64,000 bases of DNA from Orthonyx spaldingii (lineage: Eukaryota; Chordata; Aves; Passeriformes; Orthonychidae), in the NCBI GenBank assembly GCA_013397795.1, contig VZTJ01000242.1, positions 662,419-726,418 of the forward strand, given 5' to 3'. The number at the start of each line of letters is the position of its first letter. Positions within the stretch are counted from its first letter, which is position 1. This document shows positions 1-13,800 of this stretch, one piece after another. A program made the position numbers and the translations under genes. The notes beneath the pieces are model-generated. The model did no database searches. It saw only the letters and a list, made by a program, of their open reading frames with translations, and was not told the origin of the DNA.

Positions 1-1866
1 ATTACTATCTGAAATACACTGTGGATTTTTTGAGTGATGTTTCTTTGCTTTTTTGTTTGTTTGATGATAAGCCATGATTAACAGACACCACCATTGACAA
101 ATAATTTCTTTATTAAATTTAACAAAATACTTTTAATCAAAATGCTCTTCTTCTGTGAGAACCAAAGCATCACTATTTCACTTTGGAAGGGTGAAGTATT
201 ATGACAGTCAAATTGTTACTAGCTGTAATCAAGACAGCTGTAAAATTGAGACTATATACCCATTTACTGAACTCTCTTTCAAAAGGTCATTATAGTCATT
301 TTACTGTGTAGTGATCTCTGCAATCCCTTGCCATTTAACCATTGTACCCCTATATTACTAAAAGTGGAAGTTATTCTGACATTTCAGAATTAGCAAGCTA
401 CATTACCATTTCTTAGACAATATCAATTTGAACAAATTTTAATAAAGGTCAATGATAGGTTTTATGCCTATGTGGCCATATGCAAACTAAACTGGATTAT
501 TTTCAGACAATGATAGGGTCCAGAGTCCTGTGATAAAATGCAAAACTTGTCATTAAATAAAAAACTGCAAAAAATGCTCACAAAAGAATTGCAGAAATTA
601 ATTTTGTTCTCTCATGGAAGAAAAATATGCCTCATGTATAGGTCACAAGGCCTGACAGCAGCACTACTGTGCTAGATCAGGTTAACTGTACCAGGACAGG
701 TAAAGTACAGGTACAGCTGTACGGTGACTTCACTTCAGCTCTGGTTTGTCAAAGGAGCAGTGGATTGATCAATCTTTGCATGAAAGGAAGAAGATTTTTA
801 GGACTCGCTTGAGACTAATGTTGTAATCAGCTACTTCCGTTTGGTTAGACTTACCACTGGAGCCTCTATCCTTCTGTTAACAGGGGCGAGGTAGCTGTAT
901 TGCTTAGTTGTCTATTAAAATTCCCTGGTATTAGAGCAGTTCTGGCATTCCAACATGCTGTCTTAGTTAGCAATTTAATGATAAATTTGCTTGCCAGAAT
1001 TGCTGGTTTTGTTATTCAAGTATTTTCATCCTGTCTAGTCCTTAAACTAAATGATTTTGAATGCTCCCTCTCCATTTTATGCTTTCAGCCAGAAAGTAAA
1101 TGGAAAGCCATGTCCTCCAAGCACTTTTTACATTTTATTACAGTTCAGAAGTGGTCAAAATAAACTTAATTGAAAATTTATACAACCAATTCCAATTCAT
1201 GTGGACATGGAAAATTCAAGTTTGAGAGAATAATTATAAATTAATAAATGAATCACAAAACAGAAGTTCATCAGTTTTCACAGATACAACTACAAAACTG
1301 TAATGTTAAAAGCAAACAAATAACACTACCTAAGAGCTAGGTATATGTAGGGTTACAATGACCAGTGCTCAGAAATGGGTATTTTTACTGATTTGTTTAA
1401 ACGTAATGGAAGCACCTTAACTAAAGCTGTAGTCATGGAAGTTCTGGCCGAAATAATTACAGCAATTTGTGCTATTTCTGCTCTCCTCTCACAGGGAGCT
1501 CTTAAAGTTACCTCACCAACTTCATCCACTTCAGTACAAAGTTAATTGGGTAAGCAATAGTGGACTTCCCTGGCAGAATAGGAACGGCATCAATATCCAC
1601 AACCATTTTAATGTCTGATCACAGTCAAAGGCCTAAATTATTCACATATTACCAAATCAAAGCTGAATACTGTCCTAGACAGAGCTGCATTCATTGAAAT
1701 TGTAAGGAGACTATGAAAGTTAGAAATCAAATACAAATAATTTTCAGAATATCTATTAACTACAAAATGTCATTTTAAAAAGAGTAGATACAGTCTTTTT
1801 TTGACTGCTTGAAATTTTACCTGATTATTGAACCACATGTCAATAACATGAAACATTTTGAAAAGC
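1..1866. other. 3' flank and probable 3' UTR of the MAT-like gene
   Basis: No coding exon is recognisable here on either strand; the short open frames (for example 900-1163 on the plus strand) have no splice-site or family support. The part next to 1867 should be the 3' untranslated region of the minus-strand MAT-like gene. The first clear AATAAA on the minus strand is at 1134-1139, about 730 nt past the stop codon, and another lies at 109-114. No CR1 fragment was recognised. Confidence 0.5.
1134..1139 (-). other. candidate poly(A) signal for the MAT-like gene
   Basis: TTTATT on the plus strand reads AATAAA on the minus strand, about 730 nt downstream of the TAA stop at 1867-1869. Position and orientation fit, but ATTAAA-like variants lie closer and no transcript evidence is available, so the choice is tentative. 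Confidence 0.3.
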
Positions 1867-4800
1867 TTAAAACACAAGCTTTTTGGGTATTTCCCATGTA
1901 AATTCTTCTCTTCCAAAATGCCCATAGCATGCTGTTTTTTGATAGATTGGCCTCTTCAAATCCAGCTCCCTGAATGAAAAGAACAGTCTTACACTTAACT
2001 CTACTCCAGTGTATATTATGATCTAGACACATCAGAGGGATAGTCAGTATCATCCCCGGATTTGTGTACTGATAATACTTGGAAAACATTACTTATCAAT
2101 AAAAGTTGCCATAATGCCTTGTATTATCTTTGACTATTAAAATTATAAGTCTGCTCTCAGAATATATATTGCATACTCTGAAAAGGAATGCAAAAGGCTG
2201 AGCACATCAGCAGAATGTTGATATAGCTTGTCAGAAAAGTATTTCCTTTTTAAGGGGAAAAAGAGACTTGCTATTCATGTTGATATTTTTTTCCCTCAGA
2301 GACAAATACGCTCAAGATTTTTCTGGAATATAGAGAAATGAATTCTATTAATAGCTCTGGATTTAAACCAGAAGTGAATCATTAAAAGCATTTTCCTCAA
2401 ATAATGAGATAGGTAACATTTATGTTTTAGCATTTTAGAACAGAGCTTTTAAAATCTGCGTTGCTCAAAATGACAAAATATGTGCATGGACTCAAGTTCT
2501 TGCTGGTATCTCTCTCAGGCTTGAGCTCCCACGTCAATTTCACAGACTTAAAACAAAGGGGGAACTCACAATGTGGTTGCTCCCTTAAAAGCAGAAAGAG
2601 ATAGTGTTTCTCTCTATTACTTGTGTATTTCACAAAACTTCTAAGAGGTCCAGTCTCTCAGGTTTGGTGAAAATCAGCCAAGAGATTAGGAAGTTATTCA
2701 GGACTGAGAAGATGAACCTGTACCTTTAGTGTACCTTTAGGTCTCAGGAAGCCATACTACAAAAAGGCAAGGGGCTCTGCTGCCTTGAAGTTTACATAAA
2801 GAATCATTTGAGTTAGTCACAAATGGGAGAAAAATAGTGAAAAATGCTAGGGTCAGATTACAGCTCACTGGAATGTAGGTCAGTAACTGCTGATAAGGAC
2901 AGATGCTGATCTGCTCCTCTCCTTCAATCCTTTCTTCTCACAAAGAAAAGAGTAATTCCCATGCTTCTTTAAATGTAAGGATTGTATTTGTCTGAAAGAC
3001 CTGCAATTTCAGGCCCACAAATATTCCAGAGATGGTGGGCTGCAAAAGGGAGTGTTAATAGGTTTGGGTTTGCATGTCCTGTCTGATTGCATAGTAGCCT
3101 CAGTTACCCTTTTGATCACAACTGAATTTTAACTTCAAGAACGTTCATCTCATGGCTGTCCTTGTTCTACTTTTTAAATTTATACAATAGTTCAATTACA
3201 ATAGTTTCATTACACTAGTTCAGAGCTTAAGAGAGCATTTAAGAAGCCTGGATTCCTTTTTAGTTAAGTTTAGTTGACTCCAAACTGTGACATGAGAGCA
3301 CAAGAGCTGTCTCATAAGTTGTTGCCACCTGAACATCAAAGGCACAGAGACCATACTTAGCCCAATACTTCTTTCAGAAAGAGACAATATTTCTGTTGCC
3401 TTTCAGATAAGGCAGAGATTTGGAACGTTTACACACCCTGTAAACAGACTGGAAAGCCTAACTACGTCTAATGTTAAACTTTAATTCTGCTTCACTAAGC
3501 ACACTACCACCTGGCTAATGAATTCCAACACAGCTCACTACCAGGGTTACTGGTAGATACACATGGTGTAATTTAGGCGGGTCTTACTTATTCAGTGTAC
3601 TTTGTGACCTGATTTATCAACTGGCTCTTGGATGTTGTACTGGGTGCACAGATGAGGGAAGAGCAGAAGTTATATAAATTAGATATTTATGATGAAGGTG
3701 ACTTTCTTGAGGTTATAGGCTAGATAATTAAACTGTTAGAGACGGCTTAAAAACATGACTCCATACAGTAAATACTAACATCATACAAACCTTATAATAG
3801 CTCCAAGGCGTAGATCAAAGTTTTTCTGGACAATTTTAAGCAGTTCTTCTTCAGATCTGTCTGATGTTCCATAATGAAACACTGAGATGGCAAGAGGGTG
3901 ACTGAGGCCGATAGCATATGATAGCTGTAGAACACAAGCATACAACCCAAATACAGTTAATACAGTCCTTCCTGCTTTTTGCTTAAGAGAAAGGAAAGGC
4001 TTGTCATATGTGCCAGGGTAGAGTTTATTAATATCCTATCTCCATAAAGAAAGTTAGGAGATATCTTTTTGCTATTTGTCTTTTATGTTAAAAAGTTATG
4101 TTTTCCTCAGAGGATGTTCAGCCTGCTCAAATATCAGACATAGCTGACATTGCTTTAAAACAAAAGAGTGCTTTCTGTCATCCTCAACTACTGCCATTCT
4201 TCATCCTTCAGTTTCAGCCAGACACAAGGATGTCATGCCTTTGAGACTGGAGACTCTGAATTCTACAATTATTTATGGTTTGCTTTTGGTTTTTTTCTTT
4301 TCTGAGGCAGAGAAAATATTATCTAGGACAAGATGAGGAAACAGTTCATGTTCCTGAAGCAGTCACAGACTTTTTTCCCCAGAGTGAGTTACTTCCATGC
4401 ACTCCCTAGAACTTCATGCAATATTGCCATGTACTTTTTAAAACACAGCTATCAGAAGCAGACAAAGTAACCCAGGAAGTACAGCTCTACATCTCCTTTC
4501 TGTCACCTAAGAATCATGCTAGCTTCTTTTCACCACTACACTGCACAGTACAGCACTGGCTGGTTGTCCTGAATTTTTTTTTTTTATCATTCAGTCCCCT
4601 TTTTATCATTCAGTCCCCTCCAAAATACAGCCCTGCTGCAGTATAGGCTAACATACACTTAATTTTTTTCCACTGTGGATTATTTGAATGAAAATATGTT
4701 TTGACTGAATGTCACCAAGCAATGCAAACCATTCTGTGCCTTTCACTAGTCTTCCTCATTGTGTCTGCTTTCTACAGATTTCAAGAATAGTCCAGTGGCT

Positions 4801-7800
4801 CAGTTCTGTCTGTATACATCTTAGTAACCAAGAACTGGGGTTTTTTTAGAAACTGTTCCAATCACAACTATCTTCCCCTGAGCTAATTATGCGATTATGA
4901 TGTCTGTTTGCCATTAACCAATAAATTGACAATTCTATATAACATTGAATAATATTGTGTCAATACACAGCTAATTAGGCTGCAGTTACCTCTATTATCC
5001 ATTTTTTCCTTTCATTGTGAGAGATGGTTAGCATGGAAACAATATCCATAGGAGAGCCAGCTCAATTGTCAGCCTCAGTGAAGGCTGCGAGGTCTCAGCA
5101 TAGCACAGAGATATTAATGGGTTGAAATCACTTTTGCGTTTCCACTTGATACATTTTTCCTTTTGTTAATCTTTAATCCAGCCTTCAAAGACTTCAAAGG
5201 ACATTGGCTTTTCTGGTCTACTGTCTTCCTATCTTATCTTCATTGCTAGTATCTGAGATCCCCATAATTTGCTGTTAAAAAGATCAGCTTTCCTTGTCTA
5301 GAGACAGGTTCAGGTATTTAAGGAGGGTCTTTACTGGAATAACAGCATTCCCACCTAACTCAAAAGTAAGTGATGTAGATATTAAAAAATGACACTCAAA
5401 ATGTGCGTACCAAGAAATCAGAAGTTTGTCTTCTTTCCCCTCAGAAAAAAAAAAATTATCAGCAATTTGCTAACCAAAACTTATCTGTGCTTGGTTTGTT
5501 CCCAATCTCCCCTTTTCTTGACTAACTGCAAACTGTCAGGTGTCAAACATATGCACAATATCTGAAGCAAGCAGCCTTGTTGCTAACTGGGATATCTGGG
5601 TACTATGTCATTGATCATAACCACATCCAGTGGCCTTCTCCTCTGCTCTACAAAGAAATCAAAAGGTTTTAAACACACCACTGCAGCAAAACATCAGCCA
5701 GATTGCTGCTACATTTTACTGACTTAGAAAATATTTTGTAATTACTTAGGACATAGCGGCTACTCAGAACAAGTGTTTGCATAAAATAGTATTGCAAATT
5801 GCCTAGCCAAATCTCACAATTTAATAGTTACATTCTGTTTGCATTTAATGGTGAAACTGTCAAGGTGTCAGTAAAATACCTCTTTCTATTTCTTTGACTT
5901 AGTAGTCAAAAAAATTCATGCACAAGGAAGGAAGTACTTTTTTGTTTTTTGGTCTAAGCATATAAGACTAATGAAAGTTGTTCTTGTCTTAAACTCTGAA
6001 ACAATTGAATTTTACTTTTAGTCACACCCTATACCATAGGAGAATACTAGGAAAAAATTAAGGTAATTTCAAATGCAGCTTAAACCAGATTAAGTTATTG
6101 CTAGTTGCAAGTTGCATAACCACGTCTAGGAAGTGCTCCCATAACTGTAATGTGCTGTGCAGCCCTGAACGGGGTGCTGGGCATGCAGGCATGTGCAGAG
6201 CACCTAAAACACAAGGATGATACAAAGAAGTACCTCGACCTAGGATGACAAGGGAGAACATTACTGAGAATGCAGTCCTTGTTTCAGCACCATCCTGGCC
6301 CATGTCTCTGGCTTCCCTCATAAGGCTCCTTAAAAATTCCTGGAGGCCCATTCTACTGTGAGAAAGATTTTCTGAAACTGAAGAGAGGCTGTGATGGTGG
6401 TATGTACTCTGAGACAGAATTTCTGTTTCAGAATTTGGTGTATTACTTTTACGGTTTCTCTTACCTGGATTAATACTCTTTTACAGAGACCAGCCTTCAC
6501 CAGAGATTTTGCAATCCAGCGAGCTGCATATGCTGCAGAACGATCAACTTTGGAGGGATCTTTTCCAGAGAATGCACCTCCACCATGGGCTCCCCAGCCT
6601 CCATATGTATCAACAATGATCTTCCGACCAGTCAGTCCGGCATCAGACTGAAGGACAAATAACTAAATATATTCATGAGACACAACAGCTCATCCAACCC
6701 CATATTAGGTTACTGAGTACGGCTTTCTTTTGTATTTGTCACATACATGACTGTTCACAGTGTTCACATTCCCATGCAGCTGCTTAATGAAAGACTTCAC
6801 TAGGTAGCTGGAGTACTTTTCAGAAATGTACTAAGCTGTCTGTGCTGCAGTCACTTTTGGAAACTTTAACAAGTCAGTACAACTGTAAACATGACATAGA
6901 GAATGCTCCCTTCAAATCAGCAATTATGAAATACTGTCTCTGGGTTATTGGTCAAAGTCTTCACTCAGCAACACTTCGATGAAGGCCAAGAACTTAGAGA
7001 GACAAAAACAGATCATATATGACCTAAAAGGTTAATAAGCTTCACTTAGATACACCTACTAAATGGGAAGCAGGGGCTTCATGGAACTGCAGCTTCATGT
7101 TGTCAGCACAGGAGTACTGAGAAAGTCTAGCTCAGTTTCAGTTTAATGGTTCAGTAGTGACACAAGTGACAATACATTTCTTTCTTCTTCCCTCCCGTGC
7201 CCTTGATAATAGTCCCAAACTCTTGCAGAGACTTTTGTCTGCATTCTACAACTTTATGAGCTGATCCAACTTACTCAACCAGGAGAGAAATACTGCCTGT
7301 CAGATTAGTAAAGCTGGCAACTACATGCTGATAAATTAACTCCTGAGTGCTGAGAAATGCCATCCTGAAAGAGGCTAAACGGCATTAATTCACTATTTTT
7401 AAATCTCTATATAAGTAATTTGGGAGCAAAACCAACATTTATTTCTCAATGAAAGTGGTATCCCTTCATCATCCCAGAGTGATCAAAAGCACACCTTATA
7501 TTTTTAATCCTTATGAACTCTCTACACAATCTAGACAGTTTTGTGTAACATAACTTTTTACAAATTTATAGCCATGGCTTTCTTATCCAGTGCCAACACC
7601 TGGAAAGCAGAAGATATGTCATATTCTAATGACTAGTGATATTTAGTATGTTACGCCTCCTTTGAAATTTGTTCAGCTTTATGAATAATTTCAGTGTAGA
7701 TACCAGATCAATTATTATTTCTGGTTTTGATTTTTATTGTGAAAGTGAAGAGATACTTCCAGCCAGCTATTTTAGCACAAAACTGAAGAATTGGCTTTTG

Positions 7801-10800
7801 CTTATTTATTTTCTGGAAGCAAGGCAAAGACCCAAGAATGTATACACGTGGCTCTCCGAGCACGTATAGCTTCAGTTTAGAGGACAGCTGTCCAGTAGGA
7901 AAGCTCCAACAGAAATGGCTGAAGCTTCCGTAAAAATGCAAATACTTTTGGTTAAAAGTATACCAGCCCATTGCATTACAGCTGAAGAGAATATCTACAA
8001 GCATGTGGTGAAGTGGAATCCAAGTCTGCATAGGCTGTTGTTTTTCGAAGTACCATACCTTAGGACCACCTTCTACAAACTTTTCACTTGGAAGGAGATG
8101 ATAAATGGTGCCTTCATCAAGATATTTCTCTGGAATGACTTTTTTAACAACTTTCTCCATCAGCTCATTCTGTATTTGTTGTAGCTGTATGTCCGGTGCA
8201 TGATTTACCGAAATCACAAGTGTGTGCACTCGGATGGGCTCCAGTGCACCATTACACTCCTTGTATTCCATTGTGACCTAGTGAGGAATAAAAAAGAAAA
8301 AAAAGAAAGATGAACACTCAGGGCCAAAAGCACCTGTCTGAAAGCTGGAAAAGAACCTCACAGTTATCTTCTGCAGCGAAAAATAAATAGATGAAGAGAA
8401 AGAGGAAGAAAAGTGACAGATTGTTGTCAATGCTTAAACTCACTGAAAAAAAAAAGAAGTACTGAAGTACCACTACCAAAAGGCTTAACTACAGGATATT
8501 ACATGTATTGCCACAGAGAAGTAAAATAACAACAAGAAAGCTACAAAATCCTATGCTTTTAGCAGTTGATGCTAATCAATCTGGTTTGCTATGTTAACAT
8601 AACTTCAAATTGTGGATTAGCAAAGTAAAGCCAAAATAAATTTTGGAGAATCCTCCTAAAATTAACAACTGTAGATATGATAGGCTGTACCCTTTGGTTC
8701 CTTCTACATGGCTTTTATGCACATGCAAGTATAAACTGTCATTGCTCCATCCTTAGTACCTGTTTTCTTACAGAGTAAAGTGGTCTCTCTACTTTCCTAC
8801 TCTTCAAACATGCTTGAATAGATACATCATAAAGAAATCAGCCTGTTCACATGTTCTGTACACCCCTGACAAGAGGCAGGGACACAATCCATGTTGTGTT
8901 GCAACAACAGCAGCAGTATAACTCAATGCAGTTGATCCATACTAAATAACAGCAATTAAGGCTGAAACACTTTGCTGTACTGGAAATGCCACATGTATGT
9001 TTTTCCTGTCCTGTCCTGCAGGTTTCACATCCCAGAAAACAGAACTTACAGTCTTTGAAACAGCCAAAGTGCATCACTCTTACCATAAAGTCAGTGACTA
9101 ATCCACTGAGCTCTGCAACACAGCTGTCAGTAGCTGATATTTATTCAGAAAAAAACCCAAACCTGATTGTTGGTAATTTGTTAATGTTCCTTATCTCCAG
9201 GGGAAAACAAAGAAAATATAAGTATTATTTAGAAGAGACCTTCTGAGACCCTGATAGAACAGTTTAAACAAACCATGTGTACTATATACAAATGTATGAA
9301 ACTTATGAAACTCACATCACCTTGGAACATGAGAATGACAGTACCATATTTGACAAATATAAATTCTAATAAAGTAGCAGACAGGGTAAATGATTTCTGT
9401 TGTTTCTCACCCTTACAGCTGATGCATCTGTTACAAACCTGTGTTTTCCCATCTGGTCTAACCCAGGGCCATGTTCCATTCCGTTCCAGAGCCCTTATGC
9501 TTGCAGTCAGTTTGTGTGCCAAGAGGATTGTTAAGGGCATACATTCCTCAGTTTCATCAGTGGCGTAGCCAAACATCAGCCCCTGCATTAAAAATCAGGG
9601 AACTGCTTTGAAAAATGGGGAAACAAGCCACTCATTTCCACGTTCTCTTTCCATTTCTGCACCTGTCTTTGCCTCACGGTACTTTAGAATCACCCAAGTT
9701 TAGCAAGAGACAGCAGTCACATGCAGAGTTAATACCCTTGACATATAACCAGCCTGAAATAACATATATGTGCAAAAATCGCAGCCACAACAGGGGCTGA
9801 TTCCCAAAATTGGCTCTGGCTTACACATCTGTAAAAACCCACTGCAAAGGCTTCATTAATATTAAACTCATCAAGACTGCTCAGTCTTCTCCCCACACAG
9901 GACACAGAAATTGTTGCCAGGCTAAAGGACTTGAAAGATCAGAAACTTACCAACTGACAAAAACCTTAACTGTAGGTCTATCCTGTTAAGGCCACTGAAT
10001 ATGGGGAAAGCCACTTTCCTCGAAACTGGTGAAGGTTGTGATACGTTTTCACACTTCTGGTGATTAAGAGAGTGCACAGTGCTCAGCTGCTGATTCTTGC
10101 AATTTGCACAATAGTTTTTAAGGAACATTTGCGTTGTAATTGTAACTGCTTGTGTTTAAACTAGATTTGAGTAAGTGCCTGGAATTACCTGATCCCCTGC
10201 TCCAATGTCATCATCAGTCTTGCAACGGGAGACAGCGTGCTTAATTTCTTTACACTGTTGTTCTAGGGCCACTAAAACTGTGCAAGTCTTATAGTCCAGT
10301 CCTAGAGAAAGGAGTTTTGTAAAGTTAGCTCATACATTCCTGAGAGTTCACAAATTGCTAGAGAAGTTTTTAAGGATTATCTAGTTATCTTGGCTAAAAC
10401 TTTTCAAATTCTAAGCATGTAAGCTTCGTATGCTACATTTTTTATTGCTAACAGAAGCAGACAATCAGCACATTCACTTAAGTGTTTCACAATGTGGGTA
10501 GGTTAGTGCTATTACATCAAAATTGAATTCTTGAAACAGACAAAATAAGTGTAATCCTACAAGCTACCCTGCCAAAGCCTGTTATGCATATTATGATATT
10601 GCTTATTATGACATTGTTTATTTGGACTAGGGTTCAAATCATTTGGGTATTAAACCTGGGAGAGGAGTGTGGAAAATGTTACCAGAAACTGGTATTCAGT
10701 TTTTCTTGTAGTATGTTCTAGGATTCAGTTGAATTAGAGAAAAAAGTATATATCATGCATGAAAAGGGAAGACTGAAAGGGAGTAGTCATGTAAGAGGTT

Positions 10801-13800
10801 CAGCTGCTGAAAGGAAACTCCTTCAACATATATGTTAAGAACACATAAGGAATTCCTCTGGTGTGAACTTCCAGTGTCACAGGCTTATGCACCCCAAGGA
10901 CAAGGAACATCAGTGTTAAAGCTTTCATTGTGCAAACCTACAGATGTACATACCTACCTGACATTTGTCCAAACCCTAGCTTTTCTGCATCAGAGAAGCA
11001 AGAGATACCTGACACTTTCAAGAACAAGTCTTTCACAAGTATGCCACTTTAAAATAGCTCCTTCAGTACCGGGCAGTGAGAAATACATATCAACATCTGC
11101 TGTGAGTCTTCTTCCAGGGCTGGATACACACTTTATTTAATTCTTCAGAAGACCATAAAAACATGACTTTGGCCACATGCAGAACACACCCATGAAGGAA
11201 ACCACATAGGATCTCATTAGAGAATCACAGAGAATCACAGAATGATCTGAGTTGGAAGGTAACAAGGATCATCAAGTGTAATTCTTAAGTGAATGGCTCA
11301 TTTTGGTATTTGATAATACCAAAATCAGTACTATCAGCACCATGCATCTCACTCACCTTTGGAAGAGTCATCATACCCTATCCTCTTAAGGGTCTCTCTT
11401 ACAATTTGTTGATAATCCACTATAGCCTGGGATGTGATCTCTCCACAGAGCAAAATCATTCCAGTTTTTGCCACACACTCTGGAGAAAATATGTCAGTAA
11501 AATGTCAGAATTTTATTTACGCTATTTTACAGTTAAACAGAGAGATCCTGAAGATTGTTTCTATCAACAAAGGATCAATCACAAGGGAAATTCAGTGTAA
11601 AGCCTTAGCACACTTATGGGTTTTTGTGTAACGACTCTTCAGTTGATATGAACATTTAAAAGCCTGCATGTGGTGGGGGCCCGTCATAGCCAAGTATCCT
11701 ATCTTCACATTGGCTAGAAGCAAATGTCTATAATCGCAGATCAAGTAGGTAGGGCTGTTTCTCCAAATACAAGAATTTCAGCTCAGGGTTTTCCTCAAGC
11801 CAAATTTATTAACAGATGGTATTACCAGTCTTTGATATATTTTTGCTACAGTAATTCACCCAGTTGTCCTTGGCAACCACAAAAACTTTTAGCTTTGACA
11901 AGATCCTGGAGCAAGAAGCTATGCAACTTCATATTTTATGCAGAATCATTTAATATTTTATTTTGCTGTTTGTTTCAAGATTTCATCTGGTCTCCAAATT
12001 TTTCTGCTTTATGTAGAAACATATAGCAGACAATCACAAAATATTTGGTGCAACAGTATGATCTACTAGATCTATGTAATCATGTCACGCCTCAGTCTTC
12101 TATCTTGGTATGCCAAACTGTTGATGTTTCTCACATCTCTTACACATTCTTCCTTCACATTTTTGCAGCATTCTTCTGTTACTATCATCATCTTTTTAGC
12201 AGTTTTGGAAGCATAACTGCCTGCAGTATTGAAATACATGCTTCATCAAGTCTAACACATATGCTAAACCCTCCCCTCACACAGCACTGCTCACATCTGT
12301 GCATCAAGTATCACATGAGATTTTTCAGATTAAAAATATTAGATCATTGTGTTTATGAGATGCAGCTAGACCTCTGTGCTGTAACTATGGCCTTGGTGGC
12401 TTGTTCTAGAAATAAAATTACTGCATTTGGAAAGCTCTTTAGGTACATTCCCTTTCCATGTCCATTTTTCTGTGGCAATCCAGCTCATTCCAATTTAGTA
12501 ACACATGCATAGCCTCTATTGCTAGTGACAACATCCGTGCATAGTCCTAATGGAAAGTCACACAAAAAAGCAAGCCACTTTGATCAGAATCACATTCAAA
12601 TGATCTTAGCCTCCTGTGAATAAAGGACATCACCCTAATCAGTCTGTGAAGACATGCACTTTGACACATATCTTCCCACAGTTCTCTTTTTCCCTGATTT
12701 TTTTAGATTCCCCATTAGCATCCAATCTGACAACCCTACTTTTCCCTGATACTACCTAGTGTACTTTTTACATTTCATCATTTTTAATTTGCAGTGGAGT
12801 ACCATGTATTTCCTTTATTCTGTTCTTTTTTTGCAGCTTTTTTCCTGCTTTTTCTTCTCTTCTGAATTAGAATGCCACAGTGGACCTCTTTACTGACTGT
12901 GAAAGTCTTGACTGGCAGCCAGCTATTGGAGGAATTTTGGAACAAAACACATTATGCCAACATTGATTGCATGTTGTACTTCATTAATCAGTTTTTCTAT
13001 TTGTATTGTACTTACCACAGGCAACCTTGGCATCTGGATCAATACTGAGATGAGCATCTAGAACAGCATCACTTATCTGATCACATATCTTATCTAGAAG
13101 ATAAAAATAAGACAGATATCACATTTCTTTTTTGTGATAAAAACCTCATTTCTCAATAAAATGTAATTTTCAGTGGGCAAGAAATTTCTGCTTTTTGGGC
13201 ATTGCCAAGAGGCAATTTTATCAAATTACATTCTGAAAGGTACATCTTACCCTATTTTCACTCCTCTCCTCAAATCAATACTAACTGACATTTTACTATC
13301 ACCTGCACAGGCCAGCAGCCTCCCCAGTGAAGGGAAATGAAAAATAACTGCAAAGGCGTCTGAAATAATCAGGATAATTTTAGGATAATAAACTGCTCTT
13401 GTGGTAATTTTGGAAGCAGTATTTAAGCTGACCTTTCTGTAGCAGTTTTGCATTCTTCTCCTCTTTTATTTTAAACTTTGTATTGCATTTTCTGTGTGGA
13501 TTACCTGTTTTGATCCACATCTTGTAACTGTCAGAGGTTTGCACTTCTGCAACTGTTTGTCCTTTCTGTACCTGCAGTGTGAACCTCCAAAATCTCATGT
13601 GTCAATTTTTTTTTGATGACAAGAGGAACTGCTATCCCTGCAAATGGGTACAGTATATTGAAGTCTACTCCTGCAATTATGCAATGCTATCTGGCTCATT
13701 CGAGTTCAGAAAAGCTTCTGCAAACATTCTCTCAGGGTCAAGCATTGGCCCCTCACAAGTTTTTACAGTTATATTTCCGAAGTGCTGGTCTTTCTGTTTT

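Noticed and set aside
12045..12512. 155-codon plus-strand open frame
   Set aside because: It lies in intron 2 of the MAT-like gene, on the opposite strand, is AT-rich and Cys/His-rich by chance, and lacks any recognised domain.
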